Source: RFTU01 sp049423145 (GTDB lineage: Bacteria > Pseudomonadota > Gammaproteobacteria > Burkholderiales > Burkholderiaceae_C). Taken from it: a stretch of DNA of 36,168 bases. The stretch lies in contig JBMSQF010000020.1 in the NCBI GenBank assembly GCA_049423145.1, positions 1 to 36,168 on the forward strand. Direction: 5' to 3'. Each line of letters opens with the position of its first letter. Position 1 is the first letter of the stretch. The notes below the pieces were generated by a model, which ran no database searches, was not told the DNA's origin, and saw only the letters and a list, made by a program, of their open reading frames with translations. Made by a program: the position numbers and the translations under genes. Below, one piece after another: positions 9,695 through 19,661 of the stretch.

Positions 9695-10714
9695 ATGCAG
9701 CCCTCTGAAACAAAGTTGCTGGAGCAGATACTGGGGTCCCACGGCACCGCGCGGCGCCGTGCGGTTGCGAAGGCGATCACGCTCTTGGAGTCCACGCGTG
9801 CTGACCATCGTGCCAGGGCTGACGAGTTGCTCAATGCCCTATTGCCTCATGCGGGGCGGTCATTTCGCCTGGGAATCAGCGGCGTGCCGGGCGTCGGGAA
9901 GAGCACCTTCATCGAAACCCTTGGCCTGAGGCTGATCGAGCGTGGGCATCGGGTTGCGGTGCTGGCGATCGACCCCTCTTCCAGCGTGAGTGGGGGATCG
10001 ATCCTCGGCGACAAGACCCGCATGGAGCATCTGAGCGTGGACGAGCGCGCCTTCATCCGCCCGAGTCCCAGCAGCGGCAACCTCGGTGGCGTGGCTGAGA
10101 GGACACGAGAGGCGATGCTGGTCTGTGAGGCTGCCGGGCACGACGTGATCATCGTGGAGACGGTGGGTGTGGGTCAGAGCGAGACGGCCGTATCCCGAAT
10201 GACCGACATGTTCGTGTTGTTGCAATTGCCCAATGCCGGGGATGAATTGCAGGCCATCAAGAAGGGTGTGATGGAGCTGGCGGATTTGGTGGTGATCAAC
10301 AAGGCGGACATTGATCCAGATGCTGCGACGCGGGCACAGGCACAGATCCAGTCCTCGCTTCGGCTTTTCGGACTGCATGGCAACCCCGCTCATATGCATC
10401 ACGACGAAGCCCTGTGGCATCCCATGGCGATGCAGATCAGCGCGCTCAAGGGTCACGGCGTCGAGGAGTTCTGGCAGAAGGTCCAGCAATTCCGTGATCT
10501 CCAGACCCGCAGCGGTCGCTTACAGAGCCGGCGAGTGGGACAGGCCCAGGATTGGATGTGGGAGCGGATCGAGGCTGGCTTGCGCCATCAGTTCAGGGCG
10601 CATCCCGCTGTACGCGAGGCACTGGAACGTATGAGGCACGAGGTTTCTGAAGGGACGATGGCGGCTTCGGTTGCCGCCCGTCGGCTGCTTGAGCTTTATA
10701 CGGCCCGACCTTGA
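9695..10714 (+). CDS. meaB: MeaB/ArgK-type G3E GTPase, methylmalonyl-CoA mutase chaperone
   Basis: GTPase of 339 residues that protects methylmalonyl-CoA mutase and gates loading of adenosylcobalamin. The Walker A motif is GVPGVGKST at residues 63-71. Switch-region motifs DPSSSVSGGSILGDKTRM and ETVGVGQSE, and the guanine-specificity motif NKAD (202-205), are all present. It begins 23 bases after the mutase stop, which supports a dedicated chaperone role. Older annotations call this family ArgK (LAO/AO transport ATPase), and the context here argues for MeaB. Its TGA overlaps an ATG at 10714, but the next gene more likely starts at 10750. Confidence 0.95.
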   Translation: MQPSETKLLEQILGSHGTARRRAVAKAITLLESTRADHRARADELLNALLPHAGRSFRLGISGVPGVGKSTFIETLGLRLIERGHRVAVLAIDPSSSVSGGSILGDKTRMEHLSVDERAFIRPSPSSGNLGGVAERTREAMLVCEAAGHDVIIVETVGVGQSETAVSRMTDMFVLLQLPNAGDELQAIKKGVMELADLVVINKADIDPDAATRAQAQIQSSLRLFGLHGNPAHMHHDEALWHPMAMQISALKGHGVEEFWQKVQQFRDLQTRSGRLQSRRVGQAQDWMWERIEAGLRHQFRAHPAVREALERMRHEVSEGTMAASVAARRLLELYTARP

Positions 10715-10749
10715 TGTCGCTGGCCGCGAGTCTGAAAAGGAGAAATGAG

Positions 10750-12282
<1,533 letters not shown>

Positions 12283-12302
12283 TTGGCCAGGAGAAATCGA
12301 AT

Positions 12303-14378
12303 ATGTTCAAGAAGATTCTGATTGCCAATCGAGGGGAGATTGCCTGCCGGGTCATCAAGACGGCCCGCAAGATGGGTATCGCCACGGTGGCGGTTTACTC
12401 CGAGGCGGACAAGGACGCTCGGCATGTGGAACTGGCGGATGAAGCGGTGCTCTTGGGGCCTGCACCCTCGCGCGAGTCTTACTTGGCTGCAGAGAAGATC
12501 ATCGCGGCCTGCAAGCAAACCGGCGCCCAGGCCGTTCATCCGGGCTACGGCTTTCTGTCGGAAAACGAGGCCTTCGCCAAGCGAATCGAAGAAGAGGGCA
12601 TCGTTTTCATCGGGCCGAAGCACTATTCGATTGCCGCCATGGGCGACAAGATCGCCTCAAAGAAGTTGGCGGGTGAAGCCAAGGTCAGCACCATACCGGG
12701 TTACAACGACGCCATCGAAACGCCAGAGAAGGCGGTTGAGATCGCGCGTGGAATCGGCTACCCGGTGATGATCAAGGCCAGCGCAGGCGGTGGGGGAAAA
12801 GGCCTGCGGGTCGCGTTCAGTGACAAGGAGGCACACGAAGGCTTTACGTCGTGCCGCAACGAGGCGCGCAACAGCTTCGGAGATGATCGCGTATTCATTG
12901 AGAAGTATGTCCAGGAGCCTCGGCACATCGAAATCCAGATCCTGGGCGATGCGCACGGCAACGTGGTGTACCTGTGGGAGCGGGAGTGCTCCATTCAGCG
13001 GCGGCACCAGAAGGTGATCGAGGAGGCCCCGTCACCCTTCATCAGCGAGGCTACCCGCCAGGCGATGGGCGCACAGGCCGTGGCCCTGGCCAAGGCGGTG
13101 AAGTACCAGAGCGCGGGCACGGTAGAGTTTGTGGTGGGCAAGGACCAGGACTTCTATTTCCTGGAGATGAACACCCGCCTGCAAGTGGAACACCCGGTGA
13201 CGGAATGCATCACCGGCTTGGACCTGGTGGAGCAGATGATCCGAGTGGCAGCGGGTGAAAAACTGGCCTTCACGCAAGAACAGATCGCCCGAGATGGGTG
13301 GGCCATCGAGTGCCGCATCAATGCGGAGGATCCCTTCCGCAACTTTCTGCCCTCCACGGGTCGCCTGGTGCGATACCAGCCCCCCGCACAGGACCTCGAG
13401 CAGGGCCGCTGCACCCTTCAAGGGGCAGCCTACGAGAACGGCAAGTACGGCGGCGTCCGCGTCGATACCGGCGTCTTCGAGGGCGGCGAGATTCCGATGT
13501 ACTACGACTCGATGATCGCCAAGCTGATCGTGCATGGCCGGGACCGTCCGGAGGCGATTGCCAAGATGCGCGAGGCCCTCAATGGTTTCGTCATTCGGGG
13601 GATCAGCAGCAACATTCCTTTCCAGGCGGCGCTGTTGGCGCATCCAAACTTCGTCAGTGGGCAGTTCAACACCGGCTTCATCGCCGAGCATTACGGCAAG
13701 GGATTTCGGGCTGAAGACGTTCCCCATGATGAACCGGCATTTCTCATTGCTCTGGCGGGATTCGTGCGTTGCAAGGCACGGCATCGAGCGGCCGGCATCA
13801 GCGGGCAGGTGGCGGGCCATGAGGTGGGCCATATCGGCGATTTCGTGGTGGTTGTTCTGGGAGAAGAGGGGCAGCACGCGTACCACGAAGTGCAAGTGGG
13901 CGAGTTCGAGCCGGTGTCAGGAAAGGCCGAAGTTCGCGTGGACGGACGAACCTTCGCAATCCAGAGCCGCACCAAGCTGGGAGAGATCTTGATGGTGGGT
14001 ACGGTCAACGGTCAGCCCTTTAGTGCACAGGTTGAGCGGGGATCGCCACAGCAGCGTTTGGCACTGCGCATTGCGCACAACGGCACCGCTTTGCAAGCGC
14101 TGGTGCTGTCCCCCCGCGCAGCCCAGTTCTTCAAGCTGATGCCGTACAAGGCGCCGCCTGACCTTTCGAAGATGCTCCTGTCGCCCATGCCCGGTTTGCT
14201 GGTGGACGTGGCGGTTCACGCAGGGCAAAAGGTGCTGGTCGGCGAGCGCTTGGCAGTGATCGAGGCCATGAAGATGGAGAACATCCTCACCGCCACGCAG
14301 GACGGCGTGGTCAAGGCGGTCAAGGCCGGCGTGGGGGAGAGTCTCGCAGTGGATCAAGTCATCATTGAATTTGAGTGA
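12303..14378 (+). CDS. pccA: Propionyl-CoA carboxylase alpha chain (biotin carboxylase plus carrier)
   Basis: Carboxylates its own biotin with ATP and bicarbonate. The 691-residue protein has an N-terminal biotin carboxylase domain (KKILIANRGEIACRVIKTAR, HPGYGFLSENEAFA, the ATP-grasp loop IKASAGGGGKGLRV, and EMNTRLQVEHPVTE). A linker region of the PccA type follows, then a C-terminal biotinyl domain with VIEAMKMENIL, where Lys657 is the biotin site 35 residues from the end. CAGGAG precedes the ATG 20 bases after pccB. With pccB, scpA, meaB and the VOC gene it forms a complete methylmalonyl-CoA route to succinyl-CoA. Confidence 0.96.
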   Translation: MFKKILIANRGEIACRVIKTARKMGIATVAVYSEADKDARHVELADEAVLLGPAPSRESYLAAEKIIAACKQTGAQAVHPGYGFLSENEAFAKRIEEEGIVFIGPKHYSIAAMGDKIASKKLAGEAKVSTIPGYNDAIETPEKAVEIARGIGYPVMIKASAGGGGKGLRVAFSDKEAHEGFTSCRNEARNSFGDDRVFIEKYVQEPRHIEIQILGDAHGNVVYLWERECSIQRRHQKVIEEAPSPFISEATRQAMGAQAVALAKAVKYQSAGTVEFVVGKDQDFYFLEMNTRLQVEHPVTECITGLDLVEQMIRVAAGEKLAFTQEQIARDGWAIECRINAEDPFRNFLPSTGRLVRYQPPAQDLEQGRCTLQGAAYENGKYGGVRVDTGVFEGGEIPMYYDSMIAKLIVHGRDRPEAIAKMREALNGFVIRGISSNIPFQAALLAHPNFVSGQFNTGFIAEHYGKGFRAEDVPHDEPAFLIALAGFVRCKARHRAAGISGQVAGHEVGHIGDFVVVVLGEEGQHAYHEVQVGEFEPVSGKAEVRVDGRTFAIQSRTKLGEILMVGTVNGQPFSAQVERGSPQQRLALRIAHNGTALQALVLSPRAAQFFKLMPYKAPPDLSKMLLSPMPGLLVDVAVHAGQKVLVGERLAVIEAMKMENILTATQDGVVKAVKAGVGESLAVDQVIIEFE

Positions 14379-14384
14379 GCCGAT

Positions 14385-14852
14385 ATGAGCGCGACCAAGC
14401 CTTTCCGGATACTGGGTATTCAGCAGGTGGCCATCGGCGGACCGAGCAAGGACAAGCTCCGCAGCTTGTGGGTGGATGTGTTGGGGCTGCAGGTGAAGAG
14501 CACCTTCGTGAGTGAGCGTGAGAATGTGGACGAGGACATCTGCGCATTGGGATCAGGCCCCACGCAGGTGGAGGTGGATCTCATGCAGCCCCTGGATCCG
14601 GACAAGAAGCCGGCCGTTCATTCAACGCCCTTGAACCACATCGGCCTGTGGGTGGATGATCTGCCCCGGGCAGTGGAGTGGATGACCGCCCATGGGGTGC
14701 GATTCGCGCCCGGTGGTATCCGCAAGGGCGCTGCCGGTCATGACATCACCTTTATCCACCCCAAGGGAAGCGATGAGTTCCCGGTGGGCGGGGAGGGGGT
14801 GCTCATTGAGCTGGTGCAGGCGCCGCCGGATGTGATTGCGGCCTTGGGCTGA
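14385..14852 (+). CDS. VOC-family protein, putative methylmalonyl-CoA epimerase with altered metal ligands
   Basis: The 155-residue protein has two glyoxalase/VOC beta-alpha repeats (ILGIQQVAIGGPS onward, and LNHIGLWVDDLPRAVEWM onward) and ends VLIELVQAPPDV, as in methylmalonyl-CoA epimerases. It starts 6 bases after pccA, so a role in racemising methylmalonyl-CoA between carboxylase and mutase is the natural inference. Compared with Propionibacterium epimerase as I recall it, ligand His12 is replaced by Gln14 and ligand Gln65 by Glu63. His85 and Glu142 are kept. It may therefore be an epimerase with a changed metal site or a related VOC enzyme acting on another CoA ester. Confidence 0.75.
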   Translation: MSATKPFRILGIQQVAIGGPSKDKLRSLWVDVLGLQVKSTFVSERENVDEDICALGSGPTQVEVDLMQPLDPDKKPAVHSTPLNHIGLWVDDLPRAVEWMTAHGVRFAPGGIRKGAAGHDITFIHPKGSDEFPVGGEGVLIELVQAPPDVIAALG

Positions 14853-15090
14853 GACCTCAGGGGTTTGCAGGCCCTGGGCCTTTGGCCCCCAATCGGCCCT
14901 CAATCAGGCCGTGCCTTGGGGCTTTCGGGCGCGTTGACGACAGCTGGCGACCTCTTGGCGGACCACGCCCCACCCGACCATCTTCGAGAAAGGTCAGGAA
15001 AACTAAGGTTAAATATTAAAGATATTCATCTTTAACCGAATCTTTCCTGCCGCACGGTGGGGTTGGATTTCTCAGCCTGGAGTCCCTTCC
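14853..15090. other. Intergenic region between the propionyl-CoA operon and the LysR gene
   Basis: 238 bases without a gene. Just after the VOC stop, GGGCC-TTT-GGCCC (14876-14888) forms a short GC hairpin without a T-run, a weak terminator candidate for the operon. The second half becomes AT-rich and holds the dyad described at 15007-15037. Confidence 0.5.
15007..15037. promoter_or_regulatory. Nested AT-rich dyads before the LysR gene
   Basis: Two overlapping perfect inverted repeats are visible: GGTTAAA (15007-15013) with TTTAACC (15031-15037), and TAAAGAT (15017-15023), ATTC, ATCTTTA (15028-15034). They lie about 55 bases before the start codon, in the position of a LysR autoregulatory site. 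No second divergent gene is present to share it. Confidence 0.6.
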
Positions 15091-15969
15091 ATGTCTGCCT
15101 TGAACTATCGCCACCTTCACTACTTCTGGGTTGTGGCCAAGGAGGGTGGTATTGCCCGGGCTGCGGAGCGGCTGGGAATGGCTGTACAGACCGTGAGTGC
15201 ACAGGTGCGTGAGCTGGAGAAATCCCTGGGCCACCAGCTTCTCAAACCCCAAGGGCGTGGCGTGACGCTTACCGATGCAGGCCGGGTGGCCTTTGAGCGC
15301 GCTGAGGAGATTTTTCAGATCGGGCAGGCCATCTCCCGGGAGGTGCGGGAGGCCGCGGTGACTTCCACGGTTCGCCTGACGGTGGGCATGTCAGATGGGC
15401 TCTCCAAGCTGGCGGCGCATGCCCTGCTCGATCCGGTACTCTCCACGCCCGGTCTGCGGCTGGTTTGTCATGAGGGCGAGTTTGATGAGTTGATGGCCGA
15501 GCTGGCGCTTCACCAACTTGACATCGTGCTGGCCAGCGAGCCGGCGCCTCCCAACCCGAATCTGAAGGTGAGCAGTCGATTGCTGGTGTCCTCAACCGTG
15601 GCCTGGTGTGGCCCGGCTTCCTTGGTCACCAAGGCGGCGATGGCCGACTTTCCCGATTGCCTGAATCGCTTGCCTGTTCTGTTGCCGACTGGGCATTCGC
15701 CTTTGCGAAACGGTTTGGATGCCTGGTTCGAGATCATGGATATCAGCCCTCGGGTGGTCGGTGAGTTCGAGGACAGCGCCTTGCTGTCGGTGTTCGCCGC
15801 GCGGGGAATGGGGGTGTTCCCGGTCAGCACGCTGGGCATGGAGGATGTGCAGGTGGTGCGCGGCCTGCGGGTGCTGGCTCAGAGCGAATTGACGGAGGAC
15901 ATCCACGCCATCGTCACGCGCCGATCGCAGCATCACCCCTTGGTCAAGCGGATCGTTGCAGGTTCGTAA
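15091..15969 (+). CDS. LysR-type regulator, NhaR-like
   Basis: Regulator of 292 residues. The N-terminal helix-turn-helix (NYRHLHYFWVVAKEGGIARAAERLGMAVQTVSAQVRELEKSLG) has the LHYFWVVAKEGG signature of NhaR-like LysR proteins rather than the more common LRxFxxV form. A periplasmic-binding-like effector domain follows (VRLTVGMSDGLSKLAAHALL, LPTGHSPLRNGLDAWF, FAARGMGVFPVSTL). E. coli NhaR responds to sodium, but many NhaR-like proteins in Burkholderiales have no known target. No antiporter gene is next to it. It stands alone with its own dyad upstream, so the regulon cannot be named from this window. Confidence 0.88.
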   Translation: MSALNYRHLHYFWVVAKEGGIARAAERLGMAVQTVSAQVRELEKSLGHQLLKPQGRGVTLTDAGRVAFERAEEIFQIGQAISREVREAAVTSTVRLTVGMSDGLSKLAAHALLDPVLSTPGLRLVCHEGEFDELMAELALHQLDIVLASEPAPPNPNLKVSSRLLVSSTVAWCGPASLVTKAAMADFPDCLNRLPVLLPTGHSPLRNGLDAWFEIMDISPRVVGEFEDSALLSVFAARGMGVFPVSTLGMEDVQVVRGLRVLAQSELTEDIHAIVTRRSQHHPLVKRIVAGS

Positions 15970-16169
15970 AAATCTGAACTTCATTACCAATTAATCTGAT
16001 TTTTTGGGTATTCACCAGGTTCTACAGTTTTCTTCAAGCGGTTCGGGTGCGCATCAACGCACCCTACGCCTGCGGATGCAACGGCGGTTGCACCGCCAAT
16101 CGCTCGGCCGGCAAAGATGGCTGCTTGAGGTTGTTGGCCGTGGGAACATCGGGGTCTTCGGATCGCAAC

Positions 16170-16661
16170 ATGGCGCGCAAGTCAGGACATGTCAGCCAGA
16201 CCCCAGCCACCCAGTGGTTGCAGCGCCATGGAGTTGCCTACACCGAGCATCCTTATGACTACGTGGACCACGGTGGAACCGCCGAATCAGCCCGTCAGAC
16301 CGGTTGGGATGAGCATGCGGTGGTCAAGACCCTGGTCATGCAAGACGAGCGGGCGCAACCGCTGGTGGTTCTGATGCATGGGGATTGCCAGGTGAGCACC
16401 AAGAGCCTGGCCCGTGAAATCGGTTGCAAGAGCGTGGAGCCCTGCAAGCCCGAGGTGGCGCAGCGCCACAGCGGTTACTTGGTGGGCGGCACGTCCCCCT
16501 TTGGTTTCCGCAAGGCGGTGCCGGTCTATGTGGAGGCGACGGTGCTGAGCTTGCCGCGTGTCCTGATCAACGGTGGGCGCAGGGGCTATTTGGTCGGTAT
16601 CGAGCCTGATTCCCTGGTGCGGGTGCTGAAAGCGCGACCGGTGAAGTGCGCGATACCCTGA
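16170..16661 (+). CDS. ybaK: Cys-tRNA(Pro)/Cys-tRNA(Cys) deacylase, YbaK/EbsC type
   Basis: Trans-editing enzyme of 163 residues that hydrolyses mischarged Cys-tRNA(Pro). YbaK-fold motifs are TPATQWLQRHGVAYTEHPYDY, AVVKTLVMQDERAQPLVVLMHGD, VSTKSLAREIG, HSGYLVGGTSPFGFRKAVPVYVE, and INGGRRGYLVGIEPDSL. The conserved active-site Lys is in the VVKTLV stretch. The frame is open from 16047, but that extension is Cys- and Gly-rich and unlike the family, so ATG 16170 (MARKSGHVSQTPATQ) is chosen although its ribosome binding site is weak. It converges with the acyl-CoA ligase gene with only 7 bases between the stops. Confidence 0.9.
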   Translation: MARKSGHVSQTPATQWLQRHGVAYTEHPYDYVDHGGTAESARQTGWDEHAVVKTLVMQDERAQPLVVLMHGDCQVSTKSLAREIGCKSVEPCKPEVAQRHSGYLVGGTSPFGFRKAVPVYVEATVLSLPRVLINGGRRGYLVGIEPDSLVRVLKARPVKCAIP

Positions 16662-16668
16662 TCAATGC

Positions 16669-18258
16669 TTAGGACCGCTGATCTGAAATGTCCAAACGCT
16701 CTCGCAAGTTCCGCTTGAGGACCTTGCCGTAGGCGTTTTTTGGAAGCTCGTCGACAAAGATGTACCGCTTCGGGCGCTTGAAGCGGGCGATTTGCGACCG
16801 GCACCAGGTGTCGAGCAGGGCTTGGGTGGTTTCGTCGTCACCGTTTGGCTCTTCCGATCGTGTGAGCGACTTGACCACAAAAGCCACCACCGCTTCTCCC
16901 CACTCAGCATCAGGCGCGCCCACCACGGCGACTTCGGCCACTGCGGGGTGCTTCAGCAAAACTTCTTCGACCTCGCGCGGATAGATGTTGGAGCCGCCGC
17001 TGATGATGAGGTCCTTGCTGCGGTCTCGGAGCGTGATGAAACCATCGGCATCAGCGCAGCCCATATCGCCGGTCCACAGCCATCCCTCTCGAATCGCGGC
17101 CGCAGTGGCTTGCGTGTCACGCCAGTAGCCAGCCATCACCGAGTCACCACGGACGAGCAACTCACCCATTTCGCCAGCGGCCACATCCGCGCCCTCAGGG
17201 TCGGCGATGCGCACTTCAACAGGCGTCTGTGCCACGCCTATAGAGGCCAGTCGCTCGAGATGGCGTGGGTGGGATGTATCCATCAAATGTTGCCGCGAGA
17301 GGACGGTGCCGGTCATGGGGGTTTCGCCCTGGCCATAGATCTGCACAAACCGAGGCCCCATGACATCCAGCGCGCGCTGGATGTCAGCCACATACATGGG
17401 AGCGCCTCCATACACAATGGTCTTGAAAGCGCGCGCACAGTCATCCTTTGTCAGAGCATGCTGGCGAGCGTATGCGACAAGGCGGTTGACGATGGTGGGG
17501 GCGGCGAACAGGGACAGTGGCCCGAGTTCCCATCCCAGTTCGAACAATTCCTCAGCTTGGAATCCGCCGGACGCTGGCACGACATGGACAGCACCAGCCA
17601 TCAGGTGGGGAATGGCATACAGGCCATTGCCGTGTGACATCGGGGCGGCGTAGACGATGCGATCCCTGGGCGAGACTGGATCGACATCGATGAAGTAGCC
17701 CAAGCCCATGGTGCGCAGGTTGTGATGGGTGAGCATGACGCCCTTGGGCCGACCGGTGGTGCCACTTGTATAGAACAACCAGGCAAGGTCTTCAGGTTGG
17801 CGGTGCAGGGGGGGCGACCAAGAGGATTCGGCGGCCGACCAAAGGTCGTCTGACTCTGAAGAGTCCACGTCAATTTGGCGGTTGATCCCCTTGAACACTG
17901 CAGGCCCGGACGAGAGGTCGCCTTGACCCATCACGTCGGCCGTGATGAAGACCCATCGCGCCTGAGCGTTCTGGATGATCCACTCTGCTTCAAGTGGGTG
18001 CAGCTTCGCATTGATCGGCACGACCACCAGACCCGCCCACCAGGCGCCCAGCACGATGTCGAGATAGCGAACGTGGTTGCGCATGAACAGCGCGACCCGG
18101 TCACCCGGTTCGAGGCCAGCAGCCCTGAAGTGCTTTGCGAGGGTCCATGACCGACTGGCCCACTGCGCGTGGGTGGAGATCTGCTGGCGTCCGCAGAACA
18201 CCGCTGCAGCGTTGGGCATTGCCAGCGCCTGCCGATGCAGCAGCAGAGCCAGATTCAT
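16669..18258 (-). CDS. AMP-dependent acyl-CoA ligase (class I adenylate-forming)
   Basis: Activates a carboxylic acid with ATP and CoA to an acyl-CoA in the cytoplasm. The 529-residue protein has the P-loop-like motif YTSGTTGRPKG at about 163-173, YGQGETPMTGTV, GWLWTGD, and the C-terminal hinge with GGSNIYPREVEEVL. PKNAYGKVLKR contains the catalytic Lys. It is the last gene of the tetR-dctPQM series on this strand, 74 bases after dctM. I infer that it acts on the acid taken up by the TRAP system. The family cannot tell a medium-chain fatty acid from an aromatic or alicyclic acid at this level. Confidence 0.92.
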   Translation of the reverse strand: MNLALLLHRQALAMPNAAAVFCGRQQISTHAQWASRSWTLAKHFRAAGLEPGDRVALFMRNHVRYLDIVLGAWWAGLVVVPINAKLHPLEAEWIIQNAQARWVFITADVMGQGDLSSGPAVFKGINRQIDVDSSESDDLWSAAESSWSPPLHRQPEDLAWLFYTSGTTGRPKGVMLTHHNLRTMGLGYFIDVDPVSPRDRIVYAAPMSHGNGLYAIPHLMAGAVHVVPASGGFQAEELFELGWELGPLSLFAAPTIVNRLVAYARQHALTKDDCARAFKTIVYGGAPMYVADIQRALDVMGPRFVQIYGQGETPMTGTVLSRQHLMDTSHPRHLERLASIGVAQTPVEVRIADPEGADVAAGEMGELLVRGDSVMAGYWRDTQATAAAIREGWLWTGDMGCADADGFITLRDRSKDLIISGGSNIYPREVEEVLLKHPAVAEVAVVGAPDAEWGEAVVAFVVKSLTRSEEPNGDDETTQALLDTWCRSQIARFKRPKRYIFVDELPKNAYGKVLKRNLRERLDISDQRS

Positions 18259-18278
18259 CAGAGAAGACCGAATTCATC

Positions 18279-18296
18279 CCAGCCGATAGCGGCTGG
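18279..18296. promoter_or_regulatory. Intercistronic hairpin between dctM and the acyl-CoA ligase
   Basis: CCAGCCG (18279-18285), loop ATAG, CGGCTGG (18290-18296) form a perfect 7-bp stem with a tetraloop in the 74-bp gap. No T-run follows on the minus strand, so it may stabilise or partly attenuate the operon RNA rather than end it. Confidence 0.4.
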
Positions 18297-18332
18297 TGGT
18301 GGCCCGATGGCGCAGCTCGGCGCGTGCACCAC

Positions 18333-19661
18333 TCAGGTCAGGGCCAATGTGAGCCAGGGAAAGGCGCAGACGGCCAGCAGAACCAGGAACATCGCACCCA
18401 CGAACGGCATGGCGCCGGCAAAGATACTTTCCACGCTGACCCTCGGATCGTTCAATGTGGACTTCACCGTAAAGACCGAAATGCCAAAAGGGGGCGTCAG
18501 CAGCCCCATTTCCACAGCCAGCACCGTGATCACACCAAAATGGATGAGATCAAAGCCAAAGGCCTGCGCGATCGGTGCAGCCACCGGCGTCATGATCAAC
18601 AGGATGGAGCTGGAATCCAGAATCATGCCCAGCAACAACACGATGCCGATGTAGAGCGCGAGAAAGCCATAGGGTCCCAAGCCCGCATCGCGCACCAAGT
18701 CTGCAATCGCGACAGGAACGCCCGCCACGCTGAGCATTCGGCTGTAGAAGGCCGCCGCCACCAGCAGTATGAGGATGGTGCAGGACACGCTACCGGTTTC
18801 ATGCAGCACACGCCACAGATTGCCTTTGCCGAGTGAGCGGCGTGCCAGGGCGATGAGCAGGGCGCCGGCAGCACCCACACCACCGGCCTCGGTGGGGGTG
18901 AAGAATCCGGTGTACAAGCCGCCGAGTACCAAAGACACGAGCAAGGCGATGGGTACGAGCTTGCCCGCCATCTGGACGCCGGTGAGGGTCACGTCCACCC
19001 GCTGCTGTCGAGCCAGTTCGGCCTGTTTCTGAAGATCGAATACCCGCCCCGGCGTGAACCTCGCCATCAGCATGATCATGACGGCGAAGACGATGGCCAA
19101 GAGAAAGCCCGGGATCACGCCTGCAATGAAGAGCGTTCCGATGGACTGTTCGGCCAACACGCCATAGATGATCATCAGCAGACTGGGTGGAATCATCATG
19201 CCCAGGACGGAACTGCCGGCCACCGTGCCTGTTGCGAAGGTGGTCTTGTAGCCATGCCGAACCATCTCGGGCACGGCCACTCGGGTGAACACCGCTGCCG
19301 AGGCGATGGAGACCCCTGTGACGGCAGCGAACACCGTGTTGGCCGCCACGGTCGCCACGCCCAATCCACCCTGGAGCTTGCGCAGAAGGACTTCGGCCAC
19401 CGTGAAGGTGTCCTTGCCAACATTGGAGATGCTCACCAGCAAACCCATCAGGACGAACAGGGGAATGGTGGCGAATATGTAGTCAGAGATCCCGTTGTAG
19501 GCGGCCATGTACATCAGGCGCATGGCCATATCGATGTTGTCGCGGACCAGCCAAACGCCGAAGAAGCCGACGGCCAGCAGCGCCACGCCGATATGGATTC
19601 CCAGCAGGACCAGGACGACGAGGCCGCCGATGAGAAGGCCGCCGAGCGCAAGATCACTCAT
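18333..19661 (-). CDS. dctM: TRAP transporter large permease, DctM type
   Basis: Large membrane subunit of a tripartite ATP-independent periplasmic transporter that couples sodium entry to uptake of an organic acid. The 442-residue protein has about a dozen hydrophobic segments. DctM family stretches include TIPLFVLMGLLVSISNVG, AAVTGVSIASAAVFTRVAVPEM, MIPPSLLMIIYGVLAEQSIG, FFTPTEAGGVGAAGALLIAL and VEMGLLTPPFGISVFTV. The frame extends upstream to 20117, but the true start is the ATG at 19661, which overlaps the dctQ stop in an ATGA arrangement. Substrate is unknown. Confidence 0.95.
   Translation of the reverse strand: MSDLALGGLLIGGLVVLVLLGIHIGVALLAVGFFGVWLVRDNIDMAMRLMYMAAYNGISDYIFATIPLFVLMGLLVSISNVGKDTFTVAEVLLRKLQGGLGVATVAANTVFAAVTGVSIASAAVFTRVAVPEMVRHGYKTTFATGTVAGSSVLGMMIPPSLLMIIYGVLAEQSIGTLFIAGVIPGFLLAIVFAVMIMLMARFTPGRVFDLQKQAELARQQRVDVTLTGVQMAGKLVPIALLVSLVLGGLYTGFFTPTEAGGVGAAGALLIALARRSLGKGNLWRVLHETGSVSCTILILLVAAAFYSRMLSVAGVPVAIADLVRDAGLGPYGFLALYIGIVLLLGMILDSSSILLIMTPVAAPIAQAFGFDLIHFGVITVLAVEMGLLTPPFGISVFTVKSTLNDPRVSVESIFAGAMPFVGAMFLVLLAVCAFPWLTLALT

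Noticed and set aside
15962..16011. AAAAATC ... GATTTTTT inverted repeat after the LysR gene
   Set aside because: The stem is nearly all A-T, with a long spacer; not convincing as a terminator.
16047..16169. Cys-rich N-terminal extension of the YbaK frame (CGCNGGC)
   Set aside because: It looked like a metal-binding extension, but the family begins near 16170 and the stretch is an untranslated region in an open frame.
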